This document shows, in pieces, positions 44,973-55,400 of a stretch of DNA of 64,000 nt. The stretch's first letter is position 1. Each line of letters starts with the position of its first letter. This stretch comes from Phytophthora sp. 'mugwort' (Eukaryota; Oomycota; Peronosporomycetes; Peronosporales; Peronosporaceae), in NCBI GenBank assembly GCA_033558025.1, contig JAUCEF010000001.1:2170001-2234000 (forward strand), in the 5' to 3' direction. The position numbers were made by a program, and so were the translations under genes. The notes beneath the pieces are model-generated. The model was not told where the DNA came from, searched no databases, and worked only from the letters and a program-made list of their open reading frames with translations.

Positions 44973-46237
44973 CTATTCATATTCGAAGTCCTCATCAAAA
45001 TCCTCGTCGTCATCGTCGTCCACAGCGTCGTCGTCGTTGTCGTCCTCGAGCTCTGCCTCCGCAATGATTTCGTCGTCAATAGCCTTCCACTGCTCGGGCG
45101 TGGGTTCTGGGTACCGCGACAGGAATGGCAGCAAAGCCAGCTGACGCGAGATCTTAATCGCCTGTGCCAGCTTCCGTTGCTGCTTGGCTGTAAGACCGGT
45201 GAACCGACGAGGACGAATGCGTCCCGTAGGCGAAATGAAAAGACGCAGCAGATCCACGTCAAGGGCCAGCTCCACGACGTCCGAGTGGTTGGCAGCCACG
45301 AAGTATTTCCACGGCTTGACCTTCTCCTTCCTGAAAGGCTTCCTCTTCTCTGCGGGCAGCATCCAGTTGAGCATTTCCGGTGACATACTGGAAAAGGGGA
45401 TGGTAAGCACGATAACGATGTGAGTCATTACTATAACCAATACGAGTATCACAGACAGCGCAATAACTTACGCCATGCCTTGGTCCCAGTGCTTGAACGG
45501 GTCAGACACGTGTTCGTCCTCGTTGACGCCAATCTGGCTCTCCGCGAGGCTCAGCGAAGCGTCATATCCGGGCATTTCCACGTACAGACGGTCGTCCTCG
45601 ACGTCCGAGGGCGAGGCGTTGGCCACGCCGTCCTCGTCGTCGTATCCTCCCTCCTCCTGGTCCCACTCAGCAACGTCGCGCTCGAATTTCTTGGCCCACT
45701 CGGCAGGGCTGAGCGCGGCGTCTTCATCGTCGTCTTCATCCTCGTCCAAGTCCAGCTCGTCCGCGACCTTGAGGTATTTCTCGTCCAGCTGCTGACTCAG
45801 GTACTTGACCTCCTCCGGGAGCTCCGTCAGGTCCTCTTCGTCCTCCACTTTGTCAAACGTCGACTTTTTCTTAAACTCTGCAGTCACATAGATAAATTCC
45901 AAACCACCAACAAATTAGCACTCGGACACCAAGATTTAGCGATAACTTAAGACAATGACGTACCCTTCTTGCCGACATCCTTGCCCTTAGTGGCCAGCAA
46001 GCGTACGCTGCCAATCAGAGGTGATGCGTCACTATGCGCGGCTAATGAGCGCGGGATCTGCGCACGCAGCACGGCAGTCTGGACGGCAGGACCTGCACGC
46101 CGACTGAGCACTTAGGAATGAAAGTCCATCGCAGACACGTCGCGTCAGATAACGAGATGGGGATATAATTGAATTGAATTGAGATGCCACGCACCAGCGA
46201 TCGCAGACGCGCAGGGTCGAAGCCACACGCGCACCAT
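44973..46237 (-). CDS. bS18-family mitochondrial ribosomal protein with acidic extensions
   Basis: Four exons on the minus strand: 46237-46195, 46092-45964, 45877-45472, 45387-44973 (330 residues). All introns are GT-AG, 84-102 bases, with consistent phases. Exons 1-2 give a start [15 protein letters not shown] and a basic, Ala/Ser/Leu-rich leader, a good mitochondrial presequence. Exon 3 is strongly acidic ([20 protein letters not shown]). The bS18 core is at about residues 235-285 ([40 protein letters not shown]), the rRNA-binding part of the small subunit next to bS6. The C-tail (about 30 residues) is almost all Asp/Glu, ending [10 protein letters not shown]. Ordinary bS18 is under 100 residues, so the extensions are large. 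A mitoribosomal role is inferred from the presequence; the acidic tail is unexplained. Confidence 0.85.
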
Positions 46238-46931
46238 TTGTCTCTCGCTGATCCTCCACCGCTCGCTACTCGGGGGTTTACTTCTGTGGTTCACAGCGGA
46301 GCTGTTTTCGCTTTATCTGATGTGGACCCCTTCAATAGATGTTCATTGGCTAAAATGTGATGACTTGGCAAAAATCACGCTTTACAATGGAAAAAGTGAG
46401 TGACAATCCGGAATAAGCTTGCTTCCTTCACTTTTTCATCTTTTTCCCTACCTCAAGTCAGCACACTACCGTCCAAAAGCGAATGAAAAAGAAACCCAGA
46501 CATGCTACAATCCATCTGATTTGCACTTGTGCACTCCGGCACGCCCACAAACCCGACTGTCCGTCATCTAAATGCAATCGCCGTTCATGAAAACCTATCT
46601 GTTTGCCACCTTCCTCTCATGTGCTGCTGTTCTCCCGCGCTCTGCGCGAGGAGTGCTGGGATGGGTCGCAAGTAAAACAGGCCAGGGCCACACATCACTG
46701 CCGATCCAGACCCTCCAGACTTTGGAGCGGCATCCAACCAGCCAAGGGCCCAAGCCTCTTTTTAGTCCGCCGTCCCTCTTCTCCCTCTTCCTCCATTGCA
46801 ATCTCTCCACCAACCATCTGTCTCCTCGCAGGCCGCTTGGTCCAACTCGTTATCACTCGCTGCTATTGTGTTCGTTGTCGCACGTATCCATCCAAGAAGC
46901 TCGCCGCGATCCGCTCTGTAAGAAGACGCAA
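46238..46931. other. Intergenic region between bS18 and B56 copy 2
   Basis: Promoter of the bS18 gene (read leftwards) and 3' flank of B56 copy 2. Frames of 70-150 codons here show no motif. Nothing else seen. Confidence 0.5.
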
Positions 46932-48581
46932 CTACGCCGTTGACGATGGAGCCTTCGATGCTGCCATCGACTCTATTTTCCGCCACTTCTCCTGCTCTTT
47001 GTCCTTCACGTCAGCCATGGCTTGCTCCTTCAAAGAGTACTCCTTTGCGCACTGGTCATAGAGAGCCATGTCATAGTCCATGTAGAGCTTCAGCACGTTC
47101 TGTAGAGAGCAAAAAACATGATCAGATGGGAAGAACAGCATGAATAGAACTCGTAACCACACAACGATATACCTGCGCGAGTCCTTCGACAGTCGTGTTC
47201 CAGTGTCCCAATGAGTTTCTATGGAGAGGACCATAAATGACAGGCAGAATCAAGTGCGCATGCTGCTTGCTCAAGCACCCGTTGTTCACAAGGTGCTCGT
47301 TATTCCAAAGGAATAGCGACCGTTCCGAAACCTGGAAGTGCTGGCTACCAAGCCACTTAGCCAAGCCGTTGAAGAGCGGTTTGTGCACCTGCTGCAACTG
47401 CTCGCTGCCCATGAGTTCGAGAATCTCCTCCAACTCGTTCAGGAAAATTACCTGCTTGGACGAGCACGACCACGGCCAGAACTTGATAATGCCTTGAATG
47501 ATGGGTACTGCCGTCTCCGGATCCTTTTCTACATACTGCGTGATGCAATACGAAAGTTGCTGGTGGTACATTGATACACACTTGGGCTTGTGCAGTGGCA
47601 CGAGTGCGCGCACTAGAAACTGCAAGTGTTCGGCCTTCAACGGCATGGCAAAGCCATTGATGATGCTGCCAAGAATCTCCAAGAGCTCGCCAATGCCGTT
47701 GTGCCGCTCCGTCTCGTAGACGAACCGATAGAAAACGTTGCTGATGGCCTTGCGGATGAAAGATCGGTGCGACATAAACTTGCCATAGATGCGGTGCAGG
47801 ATGGTCTTGAGGTAATCCCGTTCACGCGGGTCCTCGCTGTCGAAGAGGTCGATAACGGACAGACAAAACTTCTGGTCCACGTACTTCTTGGCGACCTTAG
47901 CATTCACCTCGCCCGACACGATGAAGCGAAGGAAAAATTCATACACCACTTGAAGATGTGGCCACGAGGCTTCCAGCACAGGTTCGTCCTCCTCCGGGTC
48001 GAAATCCTCCGTCTGCGGGGGCAACGCGCGGCAGATATTGACGGACACCATCGACATTATATCCGGCATCAGTGTCTCCGTAAAGATCTTCTGACCGCCG
48101 GGATTGTTCACATAATCTACAAGTTCCAGCAGCGTTTGGCGTTTCAAATCTTTGCCCCTGATAATAAGACAAACCCATTATCAGTATCACGTTTGATAAA
48201 ACCCACGACAGTCGTTGAATTGGTAAAACCCAAACGTTTTGGCACGCACCGCTTGTCCGACGTGGGGTCGTCAAAATTGAAAATGACGGAGCAAAGTTCC
48301 AGTTTCTGCTGGAACAGCGCCTCTCGCCGCTGCAACGACGTGTCCTTGAGGTGTGGCAGGTCTTTCAGCGCCTGAATCTTCTGATTGCGAGCCATAAACG
48401 AGCGACGACGTTCGCGCTTGGGCAGCGACACGTCGGAGCGCGCGATTTCCCCCACGGGCGATCCGGCGCCGTTAGCGCCCTTGGAGACTCCGTCCACGTC
48501 CATCCGATCCGGCGAATTGGCACCGATGTGCTCTCCGTTGTTGCTAAGCTTCCGTTTCACCGTTTGCAGCATCCCCTTCAT
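46932..48581 (-). CDS. PP2A regulatory subunit B56 (PPP2R5 family), copy 2
   Basis: Three exons on the minus strand: 48581-48250, 48157-47173, 47099-46932 (494 residues), with GT-AG introns of 92 and 73 bases. A 60-residue N-terminal extension with basic and Ser-rich patches (KRKLSNNG, PKRERRRS) precedes the B56 core: [124 protein letters not shown]. It matches the classical B56 family better than copy 1, including the LHKPKC motif. Its intron pattern is different from copy 1 (only the second intron, before NVLKLYMD, is near the copy-1 end), so the two are old paralogues, not a recent tandem duplicate. Confidence 0.92.
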
Positions 48582-49219
48582 CGCTTAGTTAACCCGCCAG
48601 TGTAGTCGTATATGGGGGCTCAATCACCCAATGGACCCTAACGCGAAATCAGGTCGGTCGTCCACGTCAAAAGCCTGCGATCAAGCGAAATGAAAGGCAA
48701 AAAGAGCAATGAGAATGCGGATCTAGAAAGCTTCATTTCCATCCATAGTTTGCCACATTTTGCCATTTCGCGTCTTCGCATTTCACTTTTCATATGGTAA
48801 AAAAGCGAAGGATAGGAGGCAAGGTCCCCCCCCTCCTCCTCCTATCCGAGACACGAGATGGACAAGAATGGCGAAAAGAGCTGTCAACGGGAAAGACACG
48901 TACGCTGAGAGGGAGAGCGCGCACTCAAACAGCGACTGGCCTCTAGTGACTGCGTGGGGGTTCCTTGGCGACTGCGTTGCTTCTGGCCGTCCGCTGGCTT
49001 TCCTTGCGGTCTCTCAGTCGCGTTTTCTTCCTTCCTTTTCCTCCCCCCTTTCCCCCCTCCACGCACATAATAATTACATTTCTGGCCAGTGCCCGCTCAT
49101 CGCGATCGCACCACTTACAAAGGTCAAATGAATCGGAAGTGAGAGGGTGAAATTCAATACCACATGGTTGAGGCAGGAAATAGCAATCGTGATGCGGCGA
49201 TTTAGCTGCCAATTTACAC
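48582..49219. promoter_or_regulatory. Divergent promoter between B56 copy 2 and the 411-residue gene
   Basis: 638 bases between opposing ATGs. The plus strand has GCTTCATTTCCATCCATAG at about 48730-48748, close to the oomycete initiator, but it is about 490 bases from the plus ATG. Pyrimidine-rich tracts lie at about 48827-48843 and 49030-49060. No gene. Confidence 0.4.
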
Positions 49220-50784
49220 ATGGAGCTCGAGCTGACGCGGCGCTGCCGGCGCAGCGTGCGCGTGGCCGAATTCGTGGCGTTGGACGCCCTTAGCGCCACT
49301 AGCAGCGGCGACAATGGGGCAGTCGACTCCGAGCACAAGACTCTTCTGTTTGCAGGCTATGTGGAGGTTCTGTTCGCACGCAGCGCCTGGCTGGCGGTGC
49401 GCGTGGACATCTGGACGAGCAGAGACGCCTGTTATCGCCAAGGTTGACAAGTATATGTGTGCATTGCACAATACAACCACAGGAATGCTAGTGCAATATA
49501 TTTACAATTTGCCATGTGTGTGATGCCAATATCTTGCAGTCAAGTCGTGGAGTGTGTATCTGCTACACAGCGAAGAGGGAGCAGCAGTGCAAGTGGCAAA
49601 CGGAGATGAACTGATTGCGCTGCAAAAAGTGGAGAAGCTCGGTCTGAGCATGGCGGATAGGAGCGAGCCACCGGCCCTGACAGGCGACGAGTTGACGGAC
49701 GTGTTGTGGGATGTGGTCAAACAACTCGTTGACGCGGTTCAAGCAGGGCAACTACGGGTGAGTCAGCGACAATATCAAGACATTGCCACTTTGCCAGTGG
49801 CAATATTTTGCCAGTCAATTGTCACCTAACCAACTATATGAAATTTTAGAATTTGCGAGCTGCGCCGTCCCAGCGAGCAAAGTTCGAGTACGAGATGCTT
49901 CAGCACCATCCTGGGCTGGAGGTGTTGGTGTTAAGCAGTGAATACGCTGGTAGCTACGTGTTATTTGCACTGCCGTTACTGGGAGAGAAGCCCCAATGGG
50001 ATCCGACGGTCCTGCTTGAGAAGGAGCACCTGGACTCGGTGTACATTCCTGACGGTTTCCATGCCCCGAATTTTTTTGTCCCGACGGATGAATTGACGAT
50101 TTTTATCGGATACCCAATGGCGGGCGATGGCGACAAGTCGAAGCTTGACAGTGCGTGGCCACTTCTTATCGAGTGGCCAGCTGGGATGATGTTATCGAGT
50201 CAAGTGACCCAGATTCCGCCGTCGAGTAAGACCCAATCTTCGGTTGAGCTTATCGCTTCTTGCAAAAAGGTAAAAATGAACTGAAATGGGTCAAGATGTA
50301 TTTTTGCTGACTAATGATCGAATTTATAGGCTTTTTTACAGCAATGGAAGAGACGCAAAGACTTTTTGGCCGAACTACGTCGCCATGTGATAGGTCAATA
50401 TGCGTACTTCCAGTCTACTGAGTGTATAAAGCTAGCTGACGCTTGTTATGATTTGCTTTTTTGGGGTCGACAGTGTTAGAATACGACCCTGTGGACTTTT
50501 CGCAAGTGTTTTTCATGCTGCAAGAGCAGTTGAATGAGCAAGCGCCACTGCGTATCATCGTCTTGCGGTTACAATTTACACCAGCGTTTTTCCTCACTAA
50601 TTGCATGAGCGACTTGCAAGTGACGTTGCTCGACGGCGAAGCAGGTGCCGCTCCTGTTACTATACCGCTTGCTGCTTCCAGTTGCCCGTCCAGCCCCGAT
50701 CCTGCTGCTGACAGCCGAGCGTGCACTGCTCAGTTCCTCGAGTCCACACGAAAGAGTTTGCTTCGGTATTTCTACGGAGAGTGA
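49220..50784 (+). CDS. Unrecognised 411-residue protein
   Basis: Five exons, 49220-49442, 49540-49757, 49850-50269, 50330-50393, 50474-50784; all introns GT-AG (60-97 bases) with matching phases. No signal peptide or membrane segment is apparent. Readable features: MELELTRRCRRSVRVAEF at the start; a mixed alpha/beta middle (LDSVYIPDGFHAPNFFVP, DELTIFIGYPMAGDG); a basic stretch QQWKRRKDFLAELRRHV from the small exon 4; and a C-terminal part LRIIVLRLQFTPAFFLTN followed by a Ser/Pro-rich segment. The alternation of strand-like blocks faintly recalls the UEV/RWD-type domains of BRE (BABAM2) or FANCL, but I could not find a diagnostic motif, so no function is assigned. The gene model itself is well supported by phase agreement. 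Confidence 0.7.
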
Positions 50785-51455
50785 GCATAGAGCCCTGAGC
50801 TTATTAGAAATGTTGCGATCTTAGAGCCAAAACATAAAAATGGACGCGCTGACCCAGCCCAAAGTCTTCATCGAATTACTCGTTAGGTTGAATCGGAGCC
50901 ACATCGCTGTGAGTCAAAAGCACAGGAGACGCCAAAGCTCCGCACTGAGTCCACAATACATGTACGTCATCTTTCGTCCCCATGCAGCCGATTGCGAAAG
51001 CGTTGAACTTGTCGTTGGTAAGTTGAAGCAAGGGGCTTCAACTCGTCGTCTATTTTGCACACGTCCAGCACGCACAACTCGCTTCCTTCCATCGGCGGGA
51101 CATCAATTAACTCACAACCAAATACCCCTCAAGGCTTAGCAGTACAGCTCACAATAGGCTGCATCCCGTATTGCCATCTTCCATCTCTCCATTAAATCTG
51201 TGCTTCAGTGGCTCTATTCGTCTACATGCAAACGTTTACCGGTATAGTACTGCACCTTCAACCTCCAGTCATATCTATGCACAAAAATACTCGCATTCAC
51301 AGCGACAAAAGACAAAAGATGTCACCCCTGCAACCTCAAGCAATCCTCTTTCACTATCGAATTATCCAAGTCGCTCGCACTCCGCGTCTCCCTCAAGCCG
51401 ACCAAGCAGCGACCACTCACAGCTCCAGTTTATCCTCCCTCCCCTTCCTCCTTCA
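50785..51455. other. Intergenic / 5' UTR region
   Basis: The 3' flank of the previous gene and the leader of the deaminase-like gene. A 99-codon frame (50840-51139) shows no motif. The frame of the next gene is open back to 51171 but is Ser/Pro-rich and lacks conserved features, so I place the start at 51456. The pyrimidine-rich CCTCCCTCCCCTTCCTCCTTC lies at about 51434-51454. Confidence 0.5.
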
Positions 51456-52451
51456 ATGCGCGAAGCCATTCTCACCCCCGAAGACGAACAGTATCTGGCT
51501 CTGCTAGAAGCTCGTCGTGACGGACATTTCGCCACAGCCCCGTTACTCTCTGGTTTTCGGGTGTTGGCATTGCTCTCGTACGAAGATCTGGACGGTCAAA
51601 CCGACGGCAAATTCGTAGTGGGTGCCAACGCCGAATGTGCCAATATCGGAGGAGCTACGTGCGCCGAACGGGCGGCCATGGCGCAGTTGCAACTGCTGCC
51701 CGTGCGTCGCGTCCGCTCCATCTACATCGTGTCGGACTCGTCGCAGTGTTTGACGCCCGGGACGCTCTGTCGCGAGTTCCTCTTGTCCAGTCCCTTGATC
51801 GCCCACGACACGCCGTTCGTGTCGCGAGCCACAAACTGCCGCCCGTGCGTCACTACATTGGCAGAGCTGTACCCGTTCCCGTCGCTGTACGACCGCGTGC
51901 CGCGGTCTGAAGTGCTCCCGTTCGCGCGCAAATTCTGTTCCCAGTTTGCCGCCGAGTTGCAGCCGCAAGAAGGAGCAGATCTCACGCCTTTTGTCAAATT
52001 GCAGCTCTCCCGGATGACGGCCGACGAACAGAACGTGTATCTAAAGGCTCTGGTGGCGACCGAGAAAGATGCACGGGACGACCTGTTTCCGCTGAGATAT
52101 GCCGCCGGCACGCGCTTCTCGGATGGAGAAGTGCGCGTGACTTGGCAGCACAAGACGCTGGAGTACGGCAGCTCGCTGGATGCCGTCTCCAAGCTTATTC
52201 CGTTTGTCGAAGCAAAGGAGCACGAGAGAAAGGAGCAGAACCAGGTAAAGCCCACGTTCTTGCTGCAGGTGGATCAGTTCGGGATCCTTCACGCGCCATT
52301 TGCTCGTGCACGGGCGTATTTCTTCGAGTTTGGCTTCCTCGACGTGCCAGTCTTGGTCCACGACGCAGCGGGTGAGCTTCACCGCGTCCCCATTGGCATT
52401 CTCGTGGCCGAGTCACCAGATTGTATTGCTGCGTCCACTGCAATAATGTAG
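51456..52451 (+). CDS. Cytidine deaminase-like protein, two-domain, with altered zinc site
   Basis: 331 residues in one exon. An N-terminal CDA fold contains VVGANAECANIGGATCAERA (residues about 49-68), with the catalytic Cys-Ala-Glu of cytidine deaminases. The second zinc motif, normally P-C-G-x-C-R-Q, reads T-P-G-T-L-C-R-E-F-L here: the first Cys of the pair is Gly. A nearby NCRPC (about 127-131) could supply a substitute ligand. The C-terminal half (about 180-331) has no zinc motif and looks like a degenerate second deaminase domain, as in dimeric-type E. coli/plant enzymes. The family hydrolyses (deoxy)cytidine to (deoxy)uridine in pyrimidine salvage; activity of this copy is doubtful. 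Start chosen at 51456 (MREAILTPED) because upstream in-frame sequence is low complexity. Confidence 0.75.
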   Translation: MREAILTPEDEQYLALLEARRDGHFATAPLLSGFRVLALLSYEDLDGQTDGKFVVGANAECANIGGATCAERAAMAQLQLLPVRRVRSIYIVSDSSQCLTPGTLCREFLLSSPLIAHDTPFVSRATNCRPCVTTLAELYPFPSLYDRVPRSEVLPFARKFCSQFAAELQPQEGADLTPFVKLQLSRMTADEQNVYLKALVATEKDARDDLFPLRYAAGTRFSDGEVRVTWQHKTLEYGSSLDAVSKLIPFVEAKEHERKEQNQVKPTFLLQVDQFGILHAPFARARAYFFEFGFLDVPVLVHDAAGELHRVPIGILVAESPDCIAASTAIM

Positions 52452-52487
52452 AGCGGTCACACTAGTCTTCACCCCCTACTGACACTG

Positions 52488-55400
52488 TTAGAGACTTGGG
52501 AGATTGGCCTCATTATCGGTAGTAGCAACGCTACGACGTCGAGTGTCCGCTTCACGGAGCGCCTTCATACGAGTTTGAATGACTGCGCGCATCTGCTGGA
52601 GCTGCTCAGGCGAAGCTTGTCGGAACTAACACATCAAACGTCTCAGTGAATCGACTCATAACCAAAGAGAATACAACAAAACTATTGCGATTTTGTGTCG
52701 TGCCAAACCTTACAAGCGTAGGAAGCAGCTCGCGGAGGCTGATGGTGCCGTTGGAATCGCGGTCAATGGAGTGGAAAAGACTCTCGACGCTGTTGGGAGT
52801 GGAGCTCTCAAGACCGCAAAGCTTCACTAACTGCTTCCACTCGTTCTGGTCCAGATCGCCAGAGCCGTCCTCATCGAGGCGTGAAAGACCGATAGCGAGC
52901 TGTTCGACCTGCTTCACCGTGTAATGCGGTCCGAATGGGTTCTTCCCTGGTGTTAAGGAAGTCTTGCGACTACAATTTAACGTTGGTGAGTGAGGCTTTT
53001 CCGTTTGCTCTTTTGGCATTTTCGGCTTGGAACTCAAGTGACAAACATTGGTCACAATTTTTTGGCAGAGTTTCAACTTGCGCTCGATGTTGCTCTTGTG
53101 ACGAGACTTTTCGGGACTGGAGGAAGATGGACACTCTAGTGGCGTGTCTGATACGAGAACAGGTGCAGACGCGCTGGGGTTTAATGTTTGAAAGGGACGG
53201 CAACGCTCGTCGGGTTCTTGACCCGTCGTGGACGGCCTCAGTTTAGGTAATGACACATTTCGTGCCAGTGTCACCACGCTCGCGTTCATTTGTATATCAA
53301 TGCCGGGTGTATCTAACGCCGGACGTTGCAATCGTTTTTTCGGTGTAGATTTCACCAATTTGCCAATAGGTGAAGCTGCGTCTTGCAATTTATCACGCAA
53401 AAAAAGAGAAGGTTCGGCATCCAAGGCACGCAAAGAACCAGCGGCAGCTTTCGCGTTGACAGCCGCTCGACGTTCGAGTTCCAGTGGATAGTTAGTCAGT
53501 GTTCGTGACTCGGCAACAAGCAGCTCTGTAGTCTGTGGCCCGTTGTTCATCATGGCACGAGCTTTCGCCTTCGCTTTTGCACGAGCTCGTCTCATTTCCT
53601 CTGCCGAAGAGAACAAGGGCGCAAGCGCCGCCACGCGCTTCCGTTTGTCAGATATATCAGCTACCAACGCCTTCGAATTCTTGACAATACAGCGGAGATG
53701 CTGAGCCTCCTGTGGCCCGAACAATCCTTGCTGAATACCCGACGTGACGGATGTCACGGAGAAAGGCACTTGCAGCAGCAGGGCGTTCGCTGCACTTGTC
53801 ATCGCTGCAGAAGCATCGGGAAACAGGGAATCGCCTGCAGGTTGTAGACCTCGTGGTAATATTTGTGGTAAGTCAAACTCCAGGAGCGACGAGGAAGTAG
53901 CGAACGAAGTGTCAGCAGCTGGCTGCTCACTTTGAAGCAGAGCATTTTGCTCGTGACACTGGCGAGTGAGCCCCTTTCTCAATCTACGCTGGTGCTTGGC
54001 GAGCACTTGGCGAGCAATCCGCTCAAAAAGGTCCTTTTGTTCGCCACCAACAGTGCGCTCACGACGCACGAACTTCCACGCCGAGGCCGCGGCCGAACTC
54101 TGCTCCGTTGTTGTCAAAATGTGTCCCATGCACGTTGCCGTGTGATCCCAGAGTTTTACCACGCCGTCGGCGCCTAACGAAAGCAGTTCACCAGGCCAAT
54201 GCACGCTTTGCAGACTCAAAACCCCAGCTAAATGTGCCATCCAGGATTTCGTAGGCAAAACCACTGGGAGTGCTGCAGTGCCACCCGCAGCAGACACTCG
54301 CCGACTCTCCAGTCCGACTTGAAACACTTGAGTGTCATCAGATTTGGACTCGGACGAGCGTCGTCGGAGAATCCCTGAGCGTTTTGTGGGCTGTTTGTCA
54401 CGTTGCTCTTTGCCAGGAAAAGAGCGAAGGTCCCACGCGAAAACATGCCCAGTTTCCAAGCCAATGTAGAGCATCTCGGGGTGTGCCATCGAGTGTGAGT
54501 CTTGTGAAATGTTAGTGGAACACATGGATGTGATCCCATCAAACTCAATTTTGTTTGGCACGGATCTAGACGGGACTATTTCTTGCATCACGAGTCTCAT
54601 GAGAGGCTGTGCGGTAGTGCTTCGAACTCCGATCGTTGGCCAGACGAAGATGGCGCCGGACACATCCCCGGAAACTAGGAGCCCCATAGTCGCAGCTGGG
54701 AAATACAGTGCCCGAATTTCTCGGCTGTGCACGCTGGCACAACGAAAGAGGAACGTGATGCGACGAAGGTCGTACACTTGCACTCCGCCGGCATCGTCCG
54801 CAGTAGCTACTAACCTCGTGGACTGGAGTTCACTTGACAATGACGGAGGCGAACAAGTGCAACACGTGATACTGGACTTGTGGGCCTTTTCCACATAGTG
54901 CATCACTTCCAGCTTGGACTTTCCCGGTGGTGAGTCCAACACGCAGATCATTCGATCGTCTCCAGTCGACACCAAACACTTAGGAAATGGATGAAAATTT
55001 TCACTTTTTTGCGAAATGGAAAAAAGAAGAAACTTACATTGGCGTGAGAGCAGTAGACGAGCGAAGTAACAGGTCCATCATGCACGATAGTTTTCTAATA
55101 CAAATTGTCAATTCAAAAAAGTTGGAAAAAATCTGGAGTGATAGGTGAGATGAATGATTTTACCTGCAACAGGACTCCGGTTACGGGGTTATACAACCGA
55201 ATCGCGCCATCCTAAAACACAGATGTAATTTTTGTCAGCCACATCGCTTTCAACCCATGAATTTGCTTGCCATACGTACACTGGTCGCAACGTAAAGTTT
55301 CCGTTCGCGAGGACTGTCAAACGCGATAGCACAGACTTCCGCGTCTCGGATTGCCACAGGCTCCTCGATTTTTGCCCCAGAGTTGGCATTCCACACGGTG

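Noticed and set aside
50840..51139. 99-codon plus frame between two genes
   Set aside because: No conserved features; better explained as intergenic and 5' UTR sequence.
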